A stretch of 64,000 nt of DNA from an uncultured Chryseobacterium sp. (GCA_913778085.1 CAJYXJ010000020.1:111707-175706); one strand, 5' to 3'. Counted from the first letter of the stretch, positions 25,547-35,948 are shown. The notes: generated from the sequence alone by a model not told the origin. Made by a program: numbers and translations.

Positions 25547-26668
25547 TTATACAATGGTAGATTTTCCGAGCTTTACGTTTTCAAAATTATAATAGGACTT
25601 TTCAGAATACGTGATGTAATCTGCAATAAAACTTCCTACTTCACCTGTTGAATAAGGCTGTTCGCTGTTCAGATCTACGGTTACATATCTATTTTCAATG
25701 GCATATTCAACAGACTGGCGCAGTTTTTCTGCCGCCTGATCCAGCTGTAGATAATCCAGCATCATCGCGGTACTCAGGATGGAAGCAATTGGATTTGCAA
25801 TTCCTTTTCCTTTTGCTTGCGGATAAGATCCGTGGATCGGTTCAAACAAGGCATTTCCATTTCCGATGGAAGCAGAAGGCAGCAGCCCGATCGAACCGCC
25901 TATAACACTCGCTTCATCTGAAATGATATCCCCGAACATATTTTCGGTAACAATTACATCAAACTGTTTTGGGTTGAGGATCAGCTGCATGGCAGCGTTG
26001 TCGACAAACATGAAGTTTAGTTCCACATCAGGATATTCCGCAGCGATTTCTTGGCACACCTTCCGCCACAATCTTGAAGTATCCAGAACATTCGCCTTAT
26101 CGATTAAAGTTAGTTTTTTTCTGCGTTTCTGCGCATCCTTGAATGCCATATGAACAATCGGTGCAATCTCATCACGGTGATATTTACAATTATCGTAAGC
26201 ATATCCCGCTTCTTCATCTGTAAATTTTTCCCCGAAATAAATGCCGCTCACCAGTTCTCTGAAGATCTGAATGTCGGTTCCTTCAATAATTTCTTTTTTC
26301 AGAGGACTTTTTTCAACCAGTGAGGCAGAGGTCTTTAGCGGACGGATGTTGGCAAAAAGACCAAGCTCCTTACGGAGTTTCAGGAGGCCCTGCTCCGGAC
26401 GTACCTTCGCATCAGGATTATTATCAAATGACGGATCTCCGATGGCCCCGAACAATACGGCATCAGACTGCCTGCACATTTCCAGGGTTTCGTCCGGCAA
26501 AGGATTTCCCGTTTTATAGATGGCTTCGGCACCCATCAGTCCGTAGGTATAATCAAACCGGTAATGAAAGGCTTCAGCTATGGCATTTAAGATCTTAATG
26601 CTTTCACTTACGACCTCGGGTCCAATTCCGTCACCGGGAAGAACGGCAATGTTAAAATCAGTTTTCAT
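25547..26668 (-). CDS. leuB: 3-isopropylmalate dehydrogenase
   Basis: 373 residues, NAD-dependent oxidative decarboxylation in leucine synthesis. Starts [19 protein letters not shown] and contains IYFGEKFTD, the substrate-binding [25 protein letters not shown], and the metal and cofactor regions [17 protein letters not shown] and [17 protein letters not shown]. The ATG at 26668 is chosen over an upstream in-frame start because it matches the family N-terminus. It overlaps the 3' end of leuD by 11 bp, as expected in a coupled leuDB pair. Confidence 0.95.
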   Translation of the reverse strand: MKTDFNIAVLPGDGIGPEVVSESIKILNAIAEAFHYRFDYTYGLMGAEAIYKTGNPLPDETLEMCRQSDAVLFGAIGDPSFDNNPDAKVRPEQGLLKLRKELGLFANIRPLKTSASLVEKSPLKKEIIEGTDIQIFRELVSGIYFGEKFTDEEAGYAYDNCKYHRDEIAPIVHMAFKDAQKRRKKLTLIDKANVLDTSRLWRKVCQEIAAEYPDVELNFMFVDNAAMQLILNPKQFDVIVTENMFGDIISDEASVIGGSIGLLPSASIGNGNALFEPIHGSYPQAKGKGIANPIASILSTAMMLDYLQLDQAAEKLRQSVEYAIENRYVTVDLNSEQPYSTGEVGSFIADYITYSEKSYYNFENVKLGKSTIV

Positions 26669-27257
26669 ATACTTTCTGCGTTTTAAGTTCAAATGCTTCA
26701 ATCGCCTGCTTTCTGCTGATGAGAAAATCAATATCGTCATATCCGTTCATCAGGCATATTTTTTTATACGAATCCATTTCAAAGCCTTCAGTGGCATCTT
26801 CAAAAGTTAGGGTCTGATTTTCAACATCCACTGCCAGCTCACTTTCCGGATTCCGGGTGATTCCATTCAAAATTTTCTTTAAGAACTGTTCCGAAACTTT
26901 TACCGGGAGCAATCCGTTATTCAAGGCATTTCCTTTAAAAATATCCGCAAAAAAGCTTGACACAACAACTTTGAAACCGTAATCTGTCAAAGCCCACGCC
27001 GCGTGTTCCCGGCTGCTTCCGCAACCGAAGTTGTTTCCAGCCACCAGAATTTCACCGCTGTATTCAGGATTGTTCAGTACGAAATCAGGATTTTTATTTC
27101 CTGTGTGTACATCATACCGCCAATCCCTGAAGAGATTTTCTCCGAAGCCTTTTTTATCAATACTTTTTAGAAAGCGGGCCGGAATAATCTGGTCCGTATC
27201 TATATTTTCTACCGGCAAAGGAATCGCGCGGGATTTTAATTTTAATAATTTTTGCAT
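26658..27257 (-). CDS. leuD: 3-isopropylmalate dehydratase, small subunit
   Basis: 199 residues, the swivelling small subunit of isopropylmalate isomerase, partner of LeuC. Recognised by [17 protein letters not shown], the active-site segment [24 protein letters not shown] and [21 protein letters not shown]-type motifs. The gene is separated from leuC by a 464-bp repeat-rich gap, unusual for two subunits of one enzyme, and overlaps leuB downstream. Confidence 0.95.
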   Translation of the reverse strand: MQKLLKLKSRAIPLPVENIDTDQIIPARFLKSIDKKGFGENLFRDWRYDVHTGNKNPDFVLNNPEYSGEILVAGNNFGCGSSREHAAWALTDYGFKVVVSSFFADIFKGNALNNGLLPVKVSEQFLKKILNGITRNPESELAVDVENQTLTFEDATEGFEMDSYKKICLMNGYDDIDFLISRKQAIEAFELKTQKVYEN

Positions 27258-27721
27258 TTTTGTTTAGTTTTTTGAAGTCAATCGTCAATTCCTGCGGTCA
27301 ATCCGCTTTGCTTGTCAATTTTCGAGCCGTTTGAAATTCATTTTAGAACAAAATCATCATTTATTTTTTCATTTGTGAATTTTACTTTGTAAGTCTAATT
27401 TCAAATGTCTTCCAGCAGTTCACTTGGGCAACAAATTGATTTACTATTCGCTTTTAAATCAATGGTCAATTCTTACAGATGATCAATTTAATTACGTTTT
27501 AAAATTCACATGCGGAGCAAAATTCACCCTTTTAAACCACCCCGTCAAAAATTCTTTTGGAATTTTTGCCACCCCTCCAGAGGAGTGGAATTTTTCAGTT
27601 GATTTTATTTAATTCGGGGTTTTGATGATGACTATTTACTCTTTGAGTCAATAGTTAATTTTAAATTCACTTGCGAAGCATAATTTACCTGCAAAGCATA
27701 ATTCACTATTCACCTTCTTCA
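27258..27721. repeat. repeat-rich gap between leuC and leuD
   Basis: 464 bp without a credible gene. It holds degenerate short repeats: variants of AATTCACxTGCGxAGCA near 27505, 27665 and 27690, and variants of GTCAATxGTCAATTC near 27280, 27300, 27460 and 27650. These look like decayed dispersed palindromes interrupting the leu operon. Whether leuDB has its own promoter here is not clear. Confidence 0.55.
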
Positions 27722-29101
27722 TCAGTTTTCAAATACGGAAATTTTTCCTTCAATCGCTACTTTTGCCGCAGTCAGAGGGCTTGCCAGGATGGTTCTTGCC
27801 CCCTGTCCCTGACGGCCTTCAAAATTTCTGTTGGAAGTGGATACACAGTATTCACCTTCGGGAATTTTATCGTCATTCATTGCGAGACAGGCTGAACATC
27901 CTGGCTGACGGATCTGAAACCCGGCTTCACTGAAAATGGCATCCAGACCTTCCTCATAAATCTGCTTCACCACCTGCTGTGATCCCGGAACAATAAGGGC
28001 CTGCACATGATCCGGCTTTCTTTTTCCTTTGATATAATTTGCCGCAGAGCGGAAATCTTCAATTCTTGCATTGGTACAACTTCCGATAAAAACGTAGTTT
28101 ACCTGTAGGTCAGAAAGCACCTGACCGGGTTTTAGTCCCATGTATTTCAATGCTTTTTCTTCCGAATCGTTTTGTGGAGCCGGAACCCGCTGATGAATGG
28201 AAATCCCCATTCCCGGGTTGGTTCCATACGTTACCATCGGATAAATATCTGCCGCATCAAAAGAAAATTCTGCATCAAAAATCGCCTCTTCATCGGTTTT
28301 AAGAGTTTTCCAGTATTCCAGTTTTTCGTCCCATTCATCGCCTTTTGGCGCAAAGGTCCTGCCTTTTACATATTGGAAGGTTGTCTCATCCGGAGCGATC
28401 ATTCCGCCGCGGGCACCCATTTCGATGCTCATATTGCAGACAGTCATTCTTCCTTCCATCGACATTTCCTCGAAAACATTCCCGGCATATTCGCAGAAAT
28501 AACCAGTTCCCCCATCGGTTCCGACCTTTGAGATAATATAAAGGATCACATCTTTAGGCTGGACATTCTGATTTAATTCTCCGTTGACGGTAATCCTCAT
28601 GGATTTGGGCTTATTCAACAGGAGGCATTGGCTGGCAAATACCTGAGCCACCTGGCTGGTGCCTATTCCGAAGGCTATCGAACCGAAAGCACCATGGGTA
28701 GAGGTGTGACTGTCGCCGCAGACGATACTCATTCCCGGTTGGGTAACGCCCAACTCAGGAGCTATAATATGAACGATTCCCTGATATGGATGCCCTAAAC
28801 CATACAATTCAATATGATTTTTTTTACAGTTTTCCGTCAGCTGTTCTACCTGATTCCTTGAAGATTCATCCCGAATCGGCTTATCCTGATCCCAGGTGGG
28901 AACATTATGATCAGCAGTGGCCACAATCTGTTCGGGCCTGAAGATTTCCAGATTTCTGGATTCCAGTTCAGCAAACGCCTGAGGACTTGTCACTTCGTGG
29001 ATCAGATGTTTGTCAATGTATATAATCTGAGGCCCGTCGGGAATTGTTTCCACAACATGAGCATCCCAGACTTTGTCAAAAAGTGTTTTCTTATTATTCA
29101 T
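27722..29101 (-). CDS. leuC: 3-isopropylmalate dehydratase, large subunit
   Basis: 459 residues, aconitase-family [4Fe-4S] enzyme of leucine synthesis. Begins [16 protein letters not shown]; cluster cysteines appear in [12 protein letters not shown] and in the [10 protein letters not shown] segment. Other signatures are [25 protein letters not shown] and [11 protein letters not shown]. Only 25 bp separate it from leuA, so both share a transcript. Confidence 0.95.
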   Translation of the reverse strand: MNNKKTLFDKVWDAHVVETIPDGPQIIYIDKHLIHEVTSPQAFAELESRNLEIFRPEQIVATADHNVPTWDQDKPIRDESSRNQVEQLTENCKKNHIELYGLGHPYQGIVHIIAPELGVTQPGMSIVCGDSHTSTHGAFGSIAFGIGTSQVAQVFASQCLLLNKPKSMRITVNGELNQNVQPKDVILYIISKVGTDGGTGYFCEYAGNVFEEMSMEGRMTVCNMSIEMGARGGMIAPDETTFQYVKGRTFAPKGDEWDEKLEYWKTLKTDEEAIFDAEFSFDAADIYPMVTYGTNPGMGISIHQRVPAPQNDSEEKALKYMGLKPGQVLSDLQVNYVFIGSCTNARIEDFRSAANYIKGKRKPDHVQALIVPGSQQVVKQIYEEGLDAIFSEAGFQIRQPGCSACLAMNDDKIPEGEYCVSTSNRNFEGRQGQGARTILASPLTAAKVAIEGKISVFEN

Positions 29102-29126
29102 TTTGGTTCTGTTACAGTCAATGCTC

Positions 29127-30290
29127 TTATCCTATTTTTCTTGTCACTCTTTCGATAATTGCACTGAGATCGTCATTATCCACCTCTTTCTTACGGTCAG
29201 CAACTTTCAGGAATTCTTCATAAAGAAAATCAAGCTCATTTTTAGTCACTTCAAATCCTATGTTTTTGTAACGGTATGCCAACGCCGAACGTCCGCTACG
29301 GGCGGTCAGTACGATGGTTGAAGCATTTACACCGACTTCGGAGGGATCGATGATTTCGTAAGTTTCACGGTTCTTGATAACGCCATCCTGATGAATTCCG
29401 GAGCTGTGAGCAAAAGCATTGGCGCCTACAATTGCTTTGTTAGGCTGTACCGGCATTCCCATCAATTCGGAAACCAATAGGCTCACTGGATTCAGCATTT
29501 TGGATTTTACATCGGTATACAACTGCAAGCCCGGATGTTGCCGCAAGATCATTACTACTTCCTCCAAAGCAGTATTACCAGCTCTCTCACCAAGCCCGTT
29601 AATGGTGCACTCTATTTGTCTGGCCCCGTTGATGACGCCCGAAATCGAATTGGCAGTAGCCATTCCCAGGTCGTTGTGGCAATGGCATGAAAGAACCGCT
29701 TTATCGATTCCCTTTACATTTTCTTTTAAGTATTTTATTTTTTCGCCGTATTCTTCAGGAAGGCAGTAGCCTGTGGTATCGGGAATATTCAGCACGGTTG
29801 CCCCGGCTTTGATCACTTCCTCACAGACTTTTGCCAGATAATCATTATCCGTTCTGCCGGCATCTTCTGCGTAAAACTCTACGTCTTCCACAAAAGTTTT
29901 TGCGTATTTTACCGCCTGGACCGCTCTTTCAATAATATCTGCCCTGTTTGAATTGAATTTATACCTGATATGTGAATCCGAAGTTCCGATTCCCGTATGG
30001 ATTCTTGGTTTTTTGGCAAAACGTAAAGCTTCTGCAGCCACTTCGATATCTTTCCGGTTAGCTCTCGTCAATCCACATACTTTTGCATTTTTTACCAGTT
30101 TTGAGATTTCCGAAACGGAATGAAAATCTCCGGGGCTTGAAACCGGGAAACCGGCTTCAATAATATCCACTCCCAATTCATCCAGCTTTTCCGCAATCAT
30201 TAATTTCTGTTCCGTATTCAGTTTACAGCCAGGGACCTGTTCCCCATCCCGCAACGTAGTGTCAAAAATTTCAATTTTTTCGGAATTCAT
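29127..30290 (-). CDS. leuA: 2-isopropylmalate synthase, short form
   Basis: 387 residues. Condenses acetyl-CoA with 2-ketoisovalerate, the first leucine step. The TIM-barrel signature [13 protein letters not shown] is at the N-terminus, the metal motif [11 protein letters not shown] mid-protein, and [15 protein letters not shown] near ~300. At 387 residues it ends after the linker helices and lacks the C-terminal leucine-binding regulatory domain of ~500-residue LeuA, so leucine feedback at this site is unlikely. Homocitrate synthase is an alternative for short homologues, but adjacency to leuCDB supports leuA. Confidence 0.92.
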   Translation of the reverse strand: MNSEKIEIFDTTLRDGEQVPGCKLNTEQKLMIAEKLDELGVDIIEAGFPVSSPGDFHSVSEISKLVKNAKVCGLTRANRKDIEVAAEALRFAKKPRIHTGIGTSDSHIRYKFNSNRADIIERAVQAVKYAKTFVEDVEFYAEDAGRTDNDYLAKVCEEVIKAGATVLNIPDTTGYCLPEEYGEKIKYLKENVKGIDKAVLSCHCHNDLGMATANSISGVINGARQIECTINGLGERAGNTALEEVVMILRQHPGLQLYTDVKSKMLNPVSLLVSELMGMPVQPNKAIVGANAFAHSSGIHQDGVIKNRETYEIIDPSEVGVNASTIVLTARSGRSALAYRYKNIGFEVTKNELDFLYEEFLKVADRKKEVDNDDLSAIIERVTRKIG

Positions 30291-30317
30291 AATGAAGTTT
30301 TTTACTTAATTTTGAAT

Positions 30318-30325
30318 CAAAACTA
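30318..30325 (-). promoter_or_regulatory. candidate -7 element of leuA
   Basis: Reads TAGTTTTG on the minus strand, an exact TAnnTTTG match 27 nt upstream of the leuA ATG. No matching -33 was found at 19 bp. Confidence 0.4.
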
Positions 30326-30330
30326 GAAAG

Positions 30331-30393
30331 ATGAAACGTTTAGTCGGCTCCGGTTGTTACGAAAACTACAACATCCGAAATGTTGTAATTTAA
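30331..30393 (+). CDS. candidate 20-residue peptide in the leuA divergent region
   Basis: ATG to TAA, encoding MKRLVGSGCYENYNIRNVVI. A TAATTTTG -7-like element lies 16 nt upstream (30307-30314). The 3' half overlaps an inverted repeat (30367-30387). It may be a leader peptide, a small regulatory ORF or chance: such a short frame is weak evidence without conservation. An antisense frame of 24 codons (30414-30340, minus strand) also exists and contains VVVFV. Confidence 0.25.
   Translation: MKRLVGSGCYENYNIRNVVI
30353..30387. promoter_or_regulatory. overlapping alternative hairpins between leuA and its divergent neighbour
   Basis: TACAACAT (30367-30374) and ATGTTGTA (30380-30387) form a perfect 8-bp inverted repeat around CCGAA. 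GTTGT (30353-30357) can instead pair with ACAAC (30368-30372). The two pairings exclude each other, as in an attenuator; as DNA, the palindrome could be an operator. Confidence 0.45.
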
Positions 30394-30413
30394 TTTCAAA
30401 TCACTGATAATCA

Positions 30414-30421
30414 TAATTTTG
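30414..30421 (+). promoter_or_regulatory. -7 promoter element of the 514-residue unknown gene
   Basis: TAATTTTG matches TAnnTTTG, 17 nt upstream of the ATG at 30439. Confidence 0.45.
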
Positions 30422-30438
30422 AATTCAAAAAATTTACA

Positions 30439-31983
30439 ATGGCAGAATTGCACAAAGATTTTTTATTTATCCTGATCAAATCCCTGACAACCTCAGAAAA
30501 ACGTCAATTCAGGCTGTATGTAAACCGTCTCGGAATTAATGCGGATGCCAAATTCCTGCTCCTGTTTTCCGAAATGGATAAGATGAATGAATATGATGAG
30601 CGGATCATCCTTACTAAGAAAATATCTACCAAGCAGCAACTTTCCAATCTTAAAGCACACCTCTACAAACAGATTCTCGTTAGTTTAAGGCTCAATCCAA
30701 GTCATCAGAATTACCGCATACAGCTTCGTGAGCAGCTGGATTTTGCCAATATCCTTTACCAGAAAGGCCTGTACAAGCAGGCCCTGAAAATACTCGATAA
30801 AACCAAGCAGTCTGCTTTGGAACTTGATGAGAAAACCATTGCTTCGGAGATTATTGACCTTGAAAAAGTAATTGAATCGCAATTTATTACGCGGAGTATC
30901 GAGGGTCGTGCCGAAGAACTGATTCTTCAGTCAACGGAAATCAGCAGGCAAAATCACTATACCACTGAATTATCTAATCTTTCCCTGAAACTGTACAGCG
31001 AAATGCTGACGCACGGTTATGTAAAAAATGATGAAGACCGGGCCGAAATTATGGAACTTTTTAATACAAAAATTCAGAAAATTAATTTTAAAAGGCTGAA
31101 TTTTACAGAAAAGCTCTGGTATTTTAAGGCACATGTCTGGAAAAACCAGCTGCTCCAGGAGTATAAATACACTTTAAAATATGCTTCCCAGTGGGTAGAT
31201 CTGTTTTATAATAATCCTGAAATGATCGTCAGCCATCCCGTCTGGTACATCAAAGGAAATACTTACCTTCTGAAAATCCTTTTCCTGTATGGTAATATCG
31301 ATATTCTAGAGAACAGTTTCCGGCAATTTAATGAAACGGTACGCTCTTCAAGCTTTGCTCAAAATGAAAATCTGCAATCGCTTATTTTTCTGACTCATTA
31401 CAATACGCTGATGAATATTCACTTTGTAAAAGGGGAATTCTTTTCCGGCTCCAAGCTGATCCCTGAAATTGAGATAAAAATGGAGAAGCTCCGTGATAAA
31501 ATCGACGAACACCACTTTATGATTTTGTATCTGAAAATGGCCGCGATGCTGTTCGGAAGCAAAAAGTTTGAGGAATCCGTACAATATTCATTGAAAATCA
31601 TTGAATCCAAAGGAAACGTTCAGGAAGATCTGCTGTTTCACACCCGGATTTTGATTTTTATGGCTAAGTATGAATCCGGTAGTGATGAAGACTATGACGA
31701 ATTAATTAAGGCCACTGTGCGATTTGTTAGAAAAATGAAAAAACCCGATGAATTTCATGAAGAAAGCATAGATTTTTTCAGAAATTTAAACGAGGCTGCC
31801 CCCGATCTTCAAATGGCAGCTTTCAGAGAATTTGACAGAAAGCTGGAATGTTTTGCCGGAAATGAGTATTACAGAAGATCACTGTTGTATATCGATATTC
31901 ACGGATGGGTAAAATCTAAAGTGAGGAACGTGGATGTAATCCAGATTATTAAAGAGAAAGTACGGTACAAAAGGCGGAATTAG
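30439..31983 (+). CDS. large helical protein of unknown function
   Basis: 514 residues with no signal peptide or membrane segment. Nearly all alpha-helical, rich in Leu, Lys, Glu and Tyr, with helix pairs spaced like TPR or HEAT-type solenoids (for example ILYQKGLYKQALKILDKTKQSALELDEK at ~110-140 and AAMLFGSKKFEESVQYSLKIIES near 370). It begins HKDFLFILIKSLTTSEKRQFRLYV. No catalytic motif is seen. It is divergent from leuA and appears monocistronic. A cytoplasmic scaffold role is only a guess. Confidence 0.75.
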   Translation: MAELHKDFLFILIKSLTTSEKRQFRLYVNRLGINADAKFLLLFSEMDKMNEYDERIILTKKISTKQQLSNLKAHLYKQILVSLRLNPSHQNYRIQLREQLDFANILYQKGLYKQALKILDKTKQSALELDEKTIASEIIDLEKVIESQFITRSIEGRAEELILQSTEISRQNHYTTELSNLSLKLYSEMLTHGYVKNDEDRAEIMELFNTKIQKINFKRLNFTEKLWYFKAHVWKNQLLQEYKYTLKYASQWVDLFYNNPEMIVSHPVWYIKGNTYLLKILFLYGNIDILENSFRQFNETVRSSSFAQNENLQSLIFLTHYNTLMNIHFVKGEFFSGSKLIPEIEIKMEKLRDKIDEHHFMILYLKMAAMLFGSKKFEESVQYSLKIIESKGNVQEDLLFHTRILIFMAKYESGSDEDYDELIKATVRFVRKMKKPDEFHEESIDFFRNLNEAAPDLQMAAFREFDRKLECFAGNEYYRRSLLYIDIHGWVKSKVRNVDVIQIIKEKVRYKRRN

Positions 31984-32422
31984 TTTTATCGATGGCTAAT
32001 GGATTTCGCCTTCTCATTGCTTTATTCATCTCATATCTGATAGCAGGAAAATTATTGCTATACTTTATGAATTGATTTTAATATAGAAATTTACCGCTCC
32101 TTTACGGAATCGGATCATTCGTTACTCCACGTCATCGGGCTATGCAGTACGAGCTTTTACCTTACTATTAGGGCTTTTTGGAGTTGTGAAGATTTTGTTT
32201 TATCAAGTCTAACGGCTTTACCATATTGCCTTTTAAACTGCTTATTATGAACTATTTAAATACAACAATTATATCTATCCCATTGCCTGGGCTGTCCTTT
32301 TTTCTACAAATAACTCGAAACTGCAGGAATAAATTTAGTCCCTATAATTTACAATTCCCTCCGAAAGTAGCATACTAAGTAAAAAATTCGTATTTTTGCG
32401 TCTTAAAATTTCTTAGTAAACA
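31984..32422. other. intergenic region with decayed coding-like sequence upstream of thrS
   Basis: 439 bp. At 32087-32212 a 41-codon open stretch without a start codon would encode a hydrophobic tail including RIIRYSTSSGYAVRAFTLL and GLFGVVKILFYQV, then TAA. It is richer in G and C than its flanks and may be a remnant of a lost gene or dispersed element. The thrS -7 element TATTTTTG lies at 32391-32398. I see no T-box or other riboswitch. Confidence 0.45.
32391..32398 (+). promoter_or_regulatory. -7 promoter element of thrS
   Basis: TATTTTTG matches TAnnTTTG, 24 nt upstream of the thrS ATG. Confidence 0.5.
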
Positions 32423-34342
32423 ATGATAAAAATTACACTTCCAGACAATAGCGTCAAAGAATTCGAAGCGGGAGTAACTCCGCTTGACGTGGCAAAATCT
32501 ATAAGCGAGGGATTGGCTAGAAATACCATTTCCGCAGTCGTTAATGATAAACAAGTAGAGACGACCACGCCTATCACCACGGATTCTACGTTACAGCTGC
32601 TGACCTGGAATGACGATCTTGGAAAGAAAGCCTTCTGGCATTCTTCTGCCCACCTTCTGGCACAGGCAATCCTTGAGTTTTATCCAAATGCTAAGTTAAC
32701 GATCGGTCCGGCTATTGAAAGCGGGTTTTACTACGATGTAGATTTCGGCGACGAAAGCTTATCGGAAAAAGATTTTGAAAAGATCGAGAAGAAGGTACTT
32801 GAAAATGCTAAAAAAGGTTCAACGTTCTCTCTGTATCCCGTTTCCAAAGAAGAAGCATTAAAGGTGTACGCCGATAATCCTTACAAAGTAGAACTGATCT
32901 CCAATCTTGACGATGGTGAAATTACTTTTGTAACCCATGATGACTTCACGGATCTTTGCCGTGGAGGACATATTCCGAATACAAGTATTGTAAAAGCGGT
33001 AAAAATTTTAAATGCCGCCGGAGCCTACTGGAGAGGAAACGAGAAAAACCCTCAGCTGACAAGGGTTTACGGGGTATCTTTCCCTAAACAGAAAGATTTA
33101 ACTGAATATCTGGAGAGACTGGAAGAAGCCAAAAGAAGAGACCACAGAAAACTGGGTAAGGAACTTGGTATTTTCGCTTTCTCTGAAAAAGTAGGTGCCG
33201 GATTGCCATTATGGCTGCCGAAAGGAACCGCTCTGAGAAGAAAACTGGAAAATTTCCTTTCCGCCGCTCAGAAAAAAGGAGGTTATGAGTTTGTAATGTC
33301 TCCGCATATCGGGGCCAAAGAACTGTATGTAACTTCCGGACACTGGGATAAATACGGCGCAGACAGCTTTCAGCCGATCAAAACGCCAAACGAAGGAGAA
33401 GAATTCATGCTGAAACCAATGAACTGCCCGCACCACTGTGAAATCTACAAGACTTCGCAATGGAGCTACAGGGATCTGCCGAAGAGATACGCCGAATTCG
33501 GAACGGTTTACCGCTACGAGCAGTCGGGAGAACTTCATGGTTTAACGAGAGTTCGTGGTTTTACCCAGGATGATGCTCACTTATTCTGTACTCCGGATCA
33601 GCTGTTGGGAGAATTTGAAGCGGTAATCGATCTTGTACTTTACGTATTCAAGTCATTGGGTTTTGAAGATTTTGTGACTCAGGTTTCTTTAAGGGATCCT
33701 GATAACAGAGAAAAATATATCGGTTCCGATGAGAACTGGGAAAAGGCGGAAAACGCTATCATTACTGCAGCCAAAAATAAAAACCTGAAAACGGTAATTG
33801 AGTATGGTGAAGCGGCATTTTACGGGCCGAAGCTGGATTTTATGGTAAAAGATGCCTTAGGAAGAAAATGGCAGCTGGGAACCATCCAGGTAGATTATAA
33901 TTTGCCGGAAAGATTTGACCTTCACTATATCGGAAACGACAATGAGAAACATAGACCGGTCATGATCCACAGAGCACCTTTCGGTTCGATGGAACGCTTT
34001 ATAGCGATTCTTCTTGAGAATACGGCCGGAGATTTCCCGTTGTGGCTGAGCCCGGATCAGTTTATTATCCTTCCGATCAGCGAAAAATATGCAGATTATG
34101 CTAAAAAAGTTTCAGAATTTTTAGAAAATCACGATATTAGCGGTCAGATTGACAACAGAAACGAAAAGACAGGTAAAAAGATCCGTGATGCGGAATTGAA
34201 TAAAATCCCGTTTATGCTTGTGGTAGGGGAAAATGAGGAGAAAGATGGCACAATTTCTGTACGTAGACGTGGGGAAGGCGATCTGGGAGCAATGAATCTC
34301 GAAGACTTCGTTTCCTACTTCAAAAAAGAATCGGCGATCTAG
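32423..34342 (+). CDS. thrS: threonyl-tRNA synthetase
   Basis: 639 residues, class II synthetase charging tRNA-Thr. Domains in order: TGS (~1-60), editing domain with [11 protein letters not shown] and the [13 protein letters not shown] segment, catalytic core with the zinc-ligand region [35 protein letters not shown] (motif 2) and [13 protein letters not shown] (motif 3), then the anticodon-binding domain (~540-639). It is first in the thrS-infC-rpmI-rplT run, a classical order. Confidence 0.97.
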   Translation: MIKITLPDNSVKEFEAGVTPLDVAKSISEGLARNTISAVVNDKQVETTTPITTDSTLQLLTWNDDLGKKAFWHSSAHLLAQAILEFYPNAKLTIGPAIESGFYYDVDFGDESLSEKDFEKIEKKVLENAKKGSTFSLYPVSKEEALKVYADNPYKVELISNLDDGEITFVTHDDFTDLCRGGHIPNTSIVKAVKILNAAGAYWRGNEKNPQLTRVYGVSFPKQKDLTEYLERLEEAKRRDHRKLGKELGIFAFSEKVGAGLPLWLPKGTALRRKLENFLSAAQKKGGYEFVMSPHIGAKELYVTSGHWDKYGADSFQPIKTPNEGEEFMLKPMNCPHHCEIYKTSQWSYRDLPKRYAEFGTVYRYEQSGELHGLTRVRGFTQDDAHLFCTPDQLLGEFEAVIDLVLYVFKSLGFEDFVTQVSLRDPDNREKYIGSDENWEKAENAIITAAKNKNLKTVIEYGEAAFYGPKLDFMVKDALGRKWQLGTIQVDYNLPERFDLHYIGNDNEKHRPVMIHRAPFGSMERFIAILLENTAGDFPLWLSPDQFIILPISEKYADYAKKVSEFLENHDISGQIDNRNEKTGKKIRDAELNKIPFMLVVGENEEKDGTISVRRRGEGDLGAMNLEDFVSYFKKESAI

Positions 34343-34414
34343 CATCAAGGATTTGGCAGTTCAGAATATTCTGAATAAAATTAAATTAGAGTTAACCAAT
34401 AAAATTATAATACA

Positions 34415-34975
34415 ATAGCACAAAGATTTAACAACAGGGGCCCACAGAGACGTCCGGTACAGGAGGACTTACACTTGATCAACGATAAAATTCGTGTGAG
34501 AGAGCTTCGTTTGGTGGGCGATAACGTAGAGCCGGGAGTATATCCTACTGATAAAGCAAAACAGATTGCCCAGGAGCAGGAACTGGATCTAGTAGTGATT
34601 TCCGATAAGGCTGAACCGTTTATTGCAAGGATTCTGGACTATAAAAAGTTCTTATACGAGCAAAAGAAGAAACAAAAGGAACTGAAAGCCAAGCAGGTAA
34701 AAGTGGTGGTAAAAGAGATCCGTTTCGGACCTCAGACTGACGAACACGATTACGAATTTAAAAAGAAGCATGCTGAAAAATTCCTTGAAGAAGGTTCAAA
34801 ATTAAAGACCTACGTATTTTTTAAAGGACGTTCTATTATCTTTAAAGACCAGGGAGAAATTCTGCTTCTGAAACTTGCCCAGGAACTGGAGCACGTTGGA
34901 AAAGTAGACCAGCTTCCTAAGCTTGAAGGAAAAAGAATGATTATGATGATGAGTCCTAAAAAACCGGCTAAATAA
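34415..34975 (+). CDS. infC: translation initiation factor IF-3, with AUA start codon
   Basis: 186 residues when read from the ATA at 34415. IF-3 binds the 30S subunit and checks start-codon choice. The N-domain core ([18 protein letters not shown]) and C-domain are complete. No ATG exists between the upstream in-frame stop at 34400 and the core; the first 20 codons ([19 protein letters not shown]) look like the usual basic IF-3 extension. A TTG at 34475 would remove this. Rare starts in infC are known from AUU in Escherichia coli, where they allow autoregulation. Confidence 0.85.
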   Translation: MAQRFNNRGPQRRPVQEDLHLINDKIRVRELRLVGDNVEPGVYPTDKAKQIAQEQELDLVVISDKAEPFIARILDYKKFLYEQKKKQKELKAKQVKVVVKEIRFGPQTDEHDYEFKKKHAEKFLEEGSKLKTYVFFKGRSIIFKDQGEILLLKLAQELEHVGKVDQLPKLEGKRMIMMMSPKKPAK

Positions 34976-35016
34976 TCGATAGCATGGATCTGGTGATCCG
35001 ACAAACATATCAACGG

Positions 35017-35042
35017 AAACCACTCATTCTAGGGTGGTTTTC
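35017..35042 (+). terminator. terminator or attenuator after infC
   Basis: Arms AAACCAC and GTGGTTT, followed by TTCTTATTTTCTT. It separates infC from rpmI, which has its own -7 element downstream. Confidence 0.65.
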
Positions 35043-35284
35043 TTATTTTCTTATTTCTTAGGTAAAACAATTCCGGTTAAGTAAAGCTTTATTTTCGGTT
35101 CCAGCATCAGCTACAGAAACATCCAGTTATCATTGCCGCTTTTCCGGTAAATTAAATATTTTTAGAAAGTCTCGGATTACAACGAAAATATTAATATTTT
35201 TTTGTAATTTTGCACCCTATTATTTCCGGGAATCTCCGGAAACCAAAAACAGATATTGATAACAAGACCATAAAAAGCAAAACA
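35043..35284 (+). promoter_or_regulatory. rpmI-rplT leader region with -7 element
   Basis: TAATTTTG at 35205-35212 matches TAnnTTTG, giving an untranslated leader of ~65 nt before rpmI. An L20-type autoregulatory leader might be expected here, but I cannot identify one; the sequence CCGGGAATCTCCGG (35226-35239) can form a small hairpin. Confidence 0.4.
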
Positions 35285-35482
35285 ATGCCAAAATTAAAAA
35301 CGAAATCAGGTGCTAAGAAACGTTTTGCTCTTACCGGTTCCGGTAAGATCAAAAGAAAGAATGCTTACAAAAGCCACATCTTAACGAAGAAAGAAACGAA
35401 GCAGAAGAGAAATCTTACGACGACTTCTTACGTTGCTGCTGTGGATGAGAAAAGCGTACTTCGCCAATTAGCCATTAAGTAG
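35285..35482 (+). CDS. rpmI: 50S ribosomal protein bL35
   Basis: 65 residues, very basic, with the family pattern [35 protein letters not shown]. The ATG at 35285 is the canonical start. An in-frame ATG at 35210 lies within the -7 promoter element and is rejected. It is part of the infC-rpmI-rplT arrangement. Confidence 0.95.
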   Translation: MPKLKTKSGAKKRFALTGSGKIKRKNAYKSHILTKKETKQKRNLTTTSYVAAVDEKSVLRQLAIK

Positions 35483-35603
35483 TTTTTATAAATCTATATC
35501 CGGTTTATAAGAATTCAAAACAAATTCAACATTTTAACCCTGAAATGGAGCCTCTAAGAGTAATGAAACAATTACCGCACATTTCAAAAAAACAATTTAA
35601 ATT

Positions 35604-35948
35604 ATGCCAAGATCAGTAAATTCGGTAGCTTCAAGAGCTAGAAGAAAGAAAATTTTTAAGCACGCTAAAGGTTATTTCGGAAGAAGAAAGAACGTTTGGA
35701 CAGTAGCTAAAAACGCGGTAGAAAAAGCAATGCAATATGCTTACCGTGGTAGAAAAGAGAAGAAAAGAAATTTCAGAGCCCTTTGGATTACCCGTATCAA
35801 CGCAGGAACCAGACAGCACGGAATGTCTTACTCTCAGTTTATGGGAGCTCTTAAAAAGAACAACATTGAGCTTAACAGAAAAGTTTTAGCTGATTTAGCA
35901 ATGAATCACCCTGAAGCTTTCAAAGCAGTTGTAGATCAAGTAAAATAA
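35604..35948 (+). CDS. rplT: 50S ribosomal protein bL20
   Basis: 114 residues, basic, starting [29 protein letters not shown], with the C-terminal [22 protein letters not shown] segment of L20. It binds 23S rRNA early in 50S assembly and in other bacteria represses the infC-rpmI-rplT message. It is separated from rpmI by 121 bp and ends at the terminator at 35972-36002. Confidence 0.96.
   Translation: MPRSVNSVASRARRKKIFKHAKGYFGRRKNVWTVAKNAVEKAMQYAYRGRKEKKRNFRALWITRINAGTRQHGMSYSQFMGALKKNNIELNRKVLADLAMNHPEAFKAVVDQVK

Noticed and set aside
27424-27612. Open frame in the leuC-leuD gap
   Set aside because: Lies in degenerate repeats and shows no protein-family features.
32213-32398. 43-codon frame from ATG 32247 as a thrS leader peptide
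   Set aside because: No run of Thr codons, no terminator/antiterminator pair, and the thrS -7 element lies downstream of it.
34475-34480. TTG as the infC start
   Set aside because: It discards about twenty in-frame codons that look like the normal IF-3 extension; the upstream AUA fits better.
35210-35284. Upstream in-frame ATG for rpmI
   Set aside because: It lies within the -7 element TAATTTTG, and bL35 proteins start at the downstream Met-Pro-Lys.
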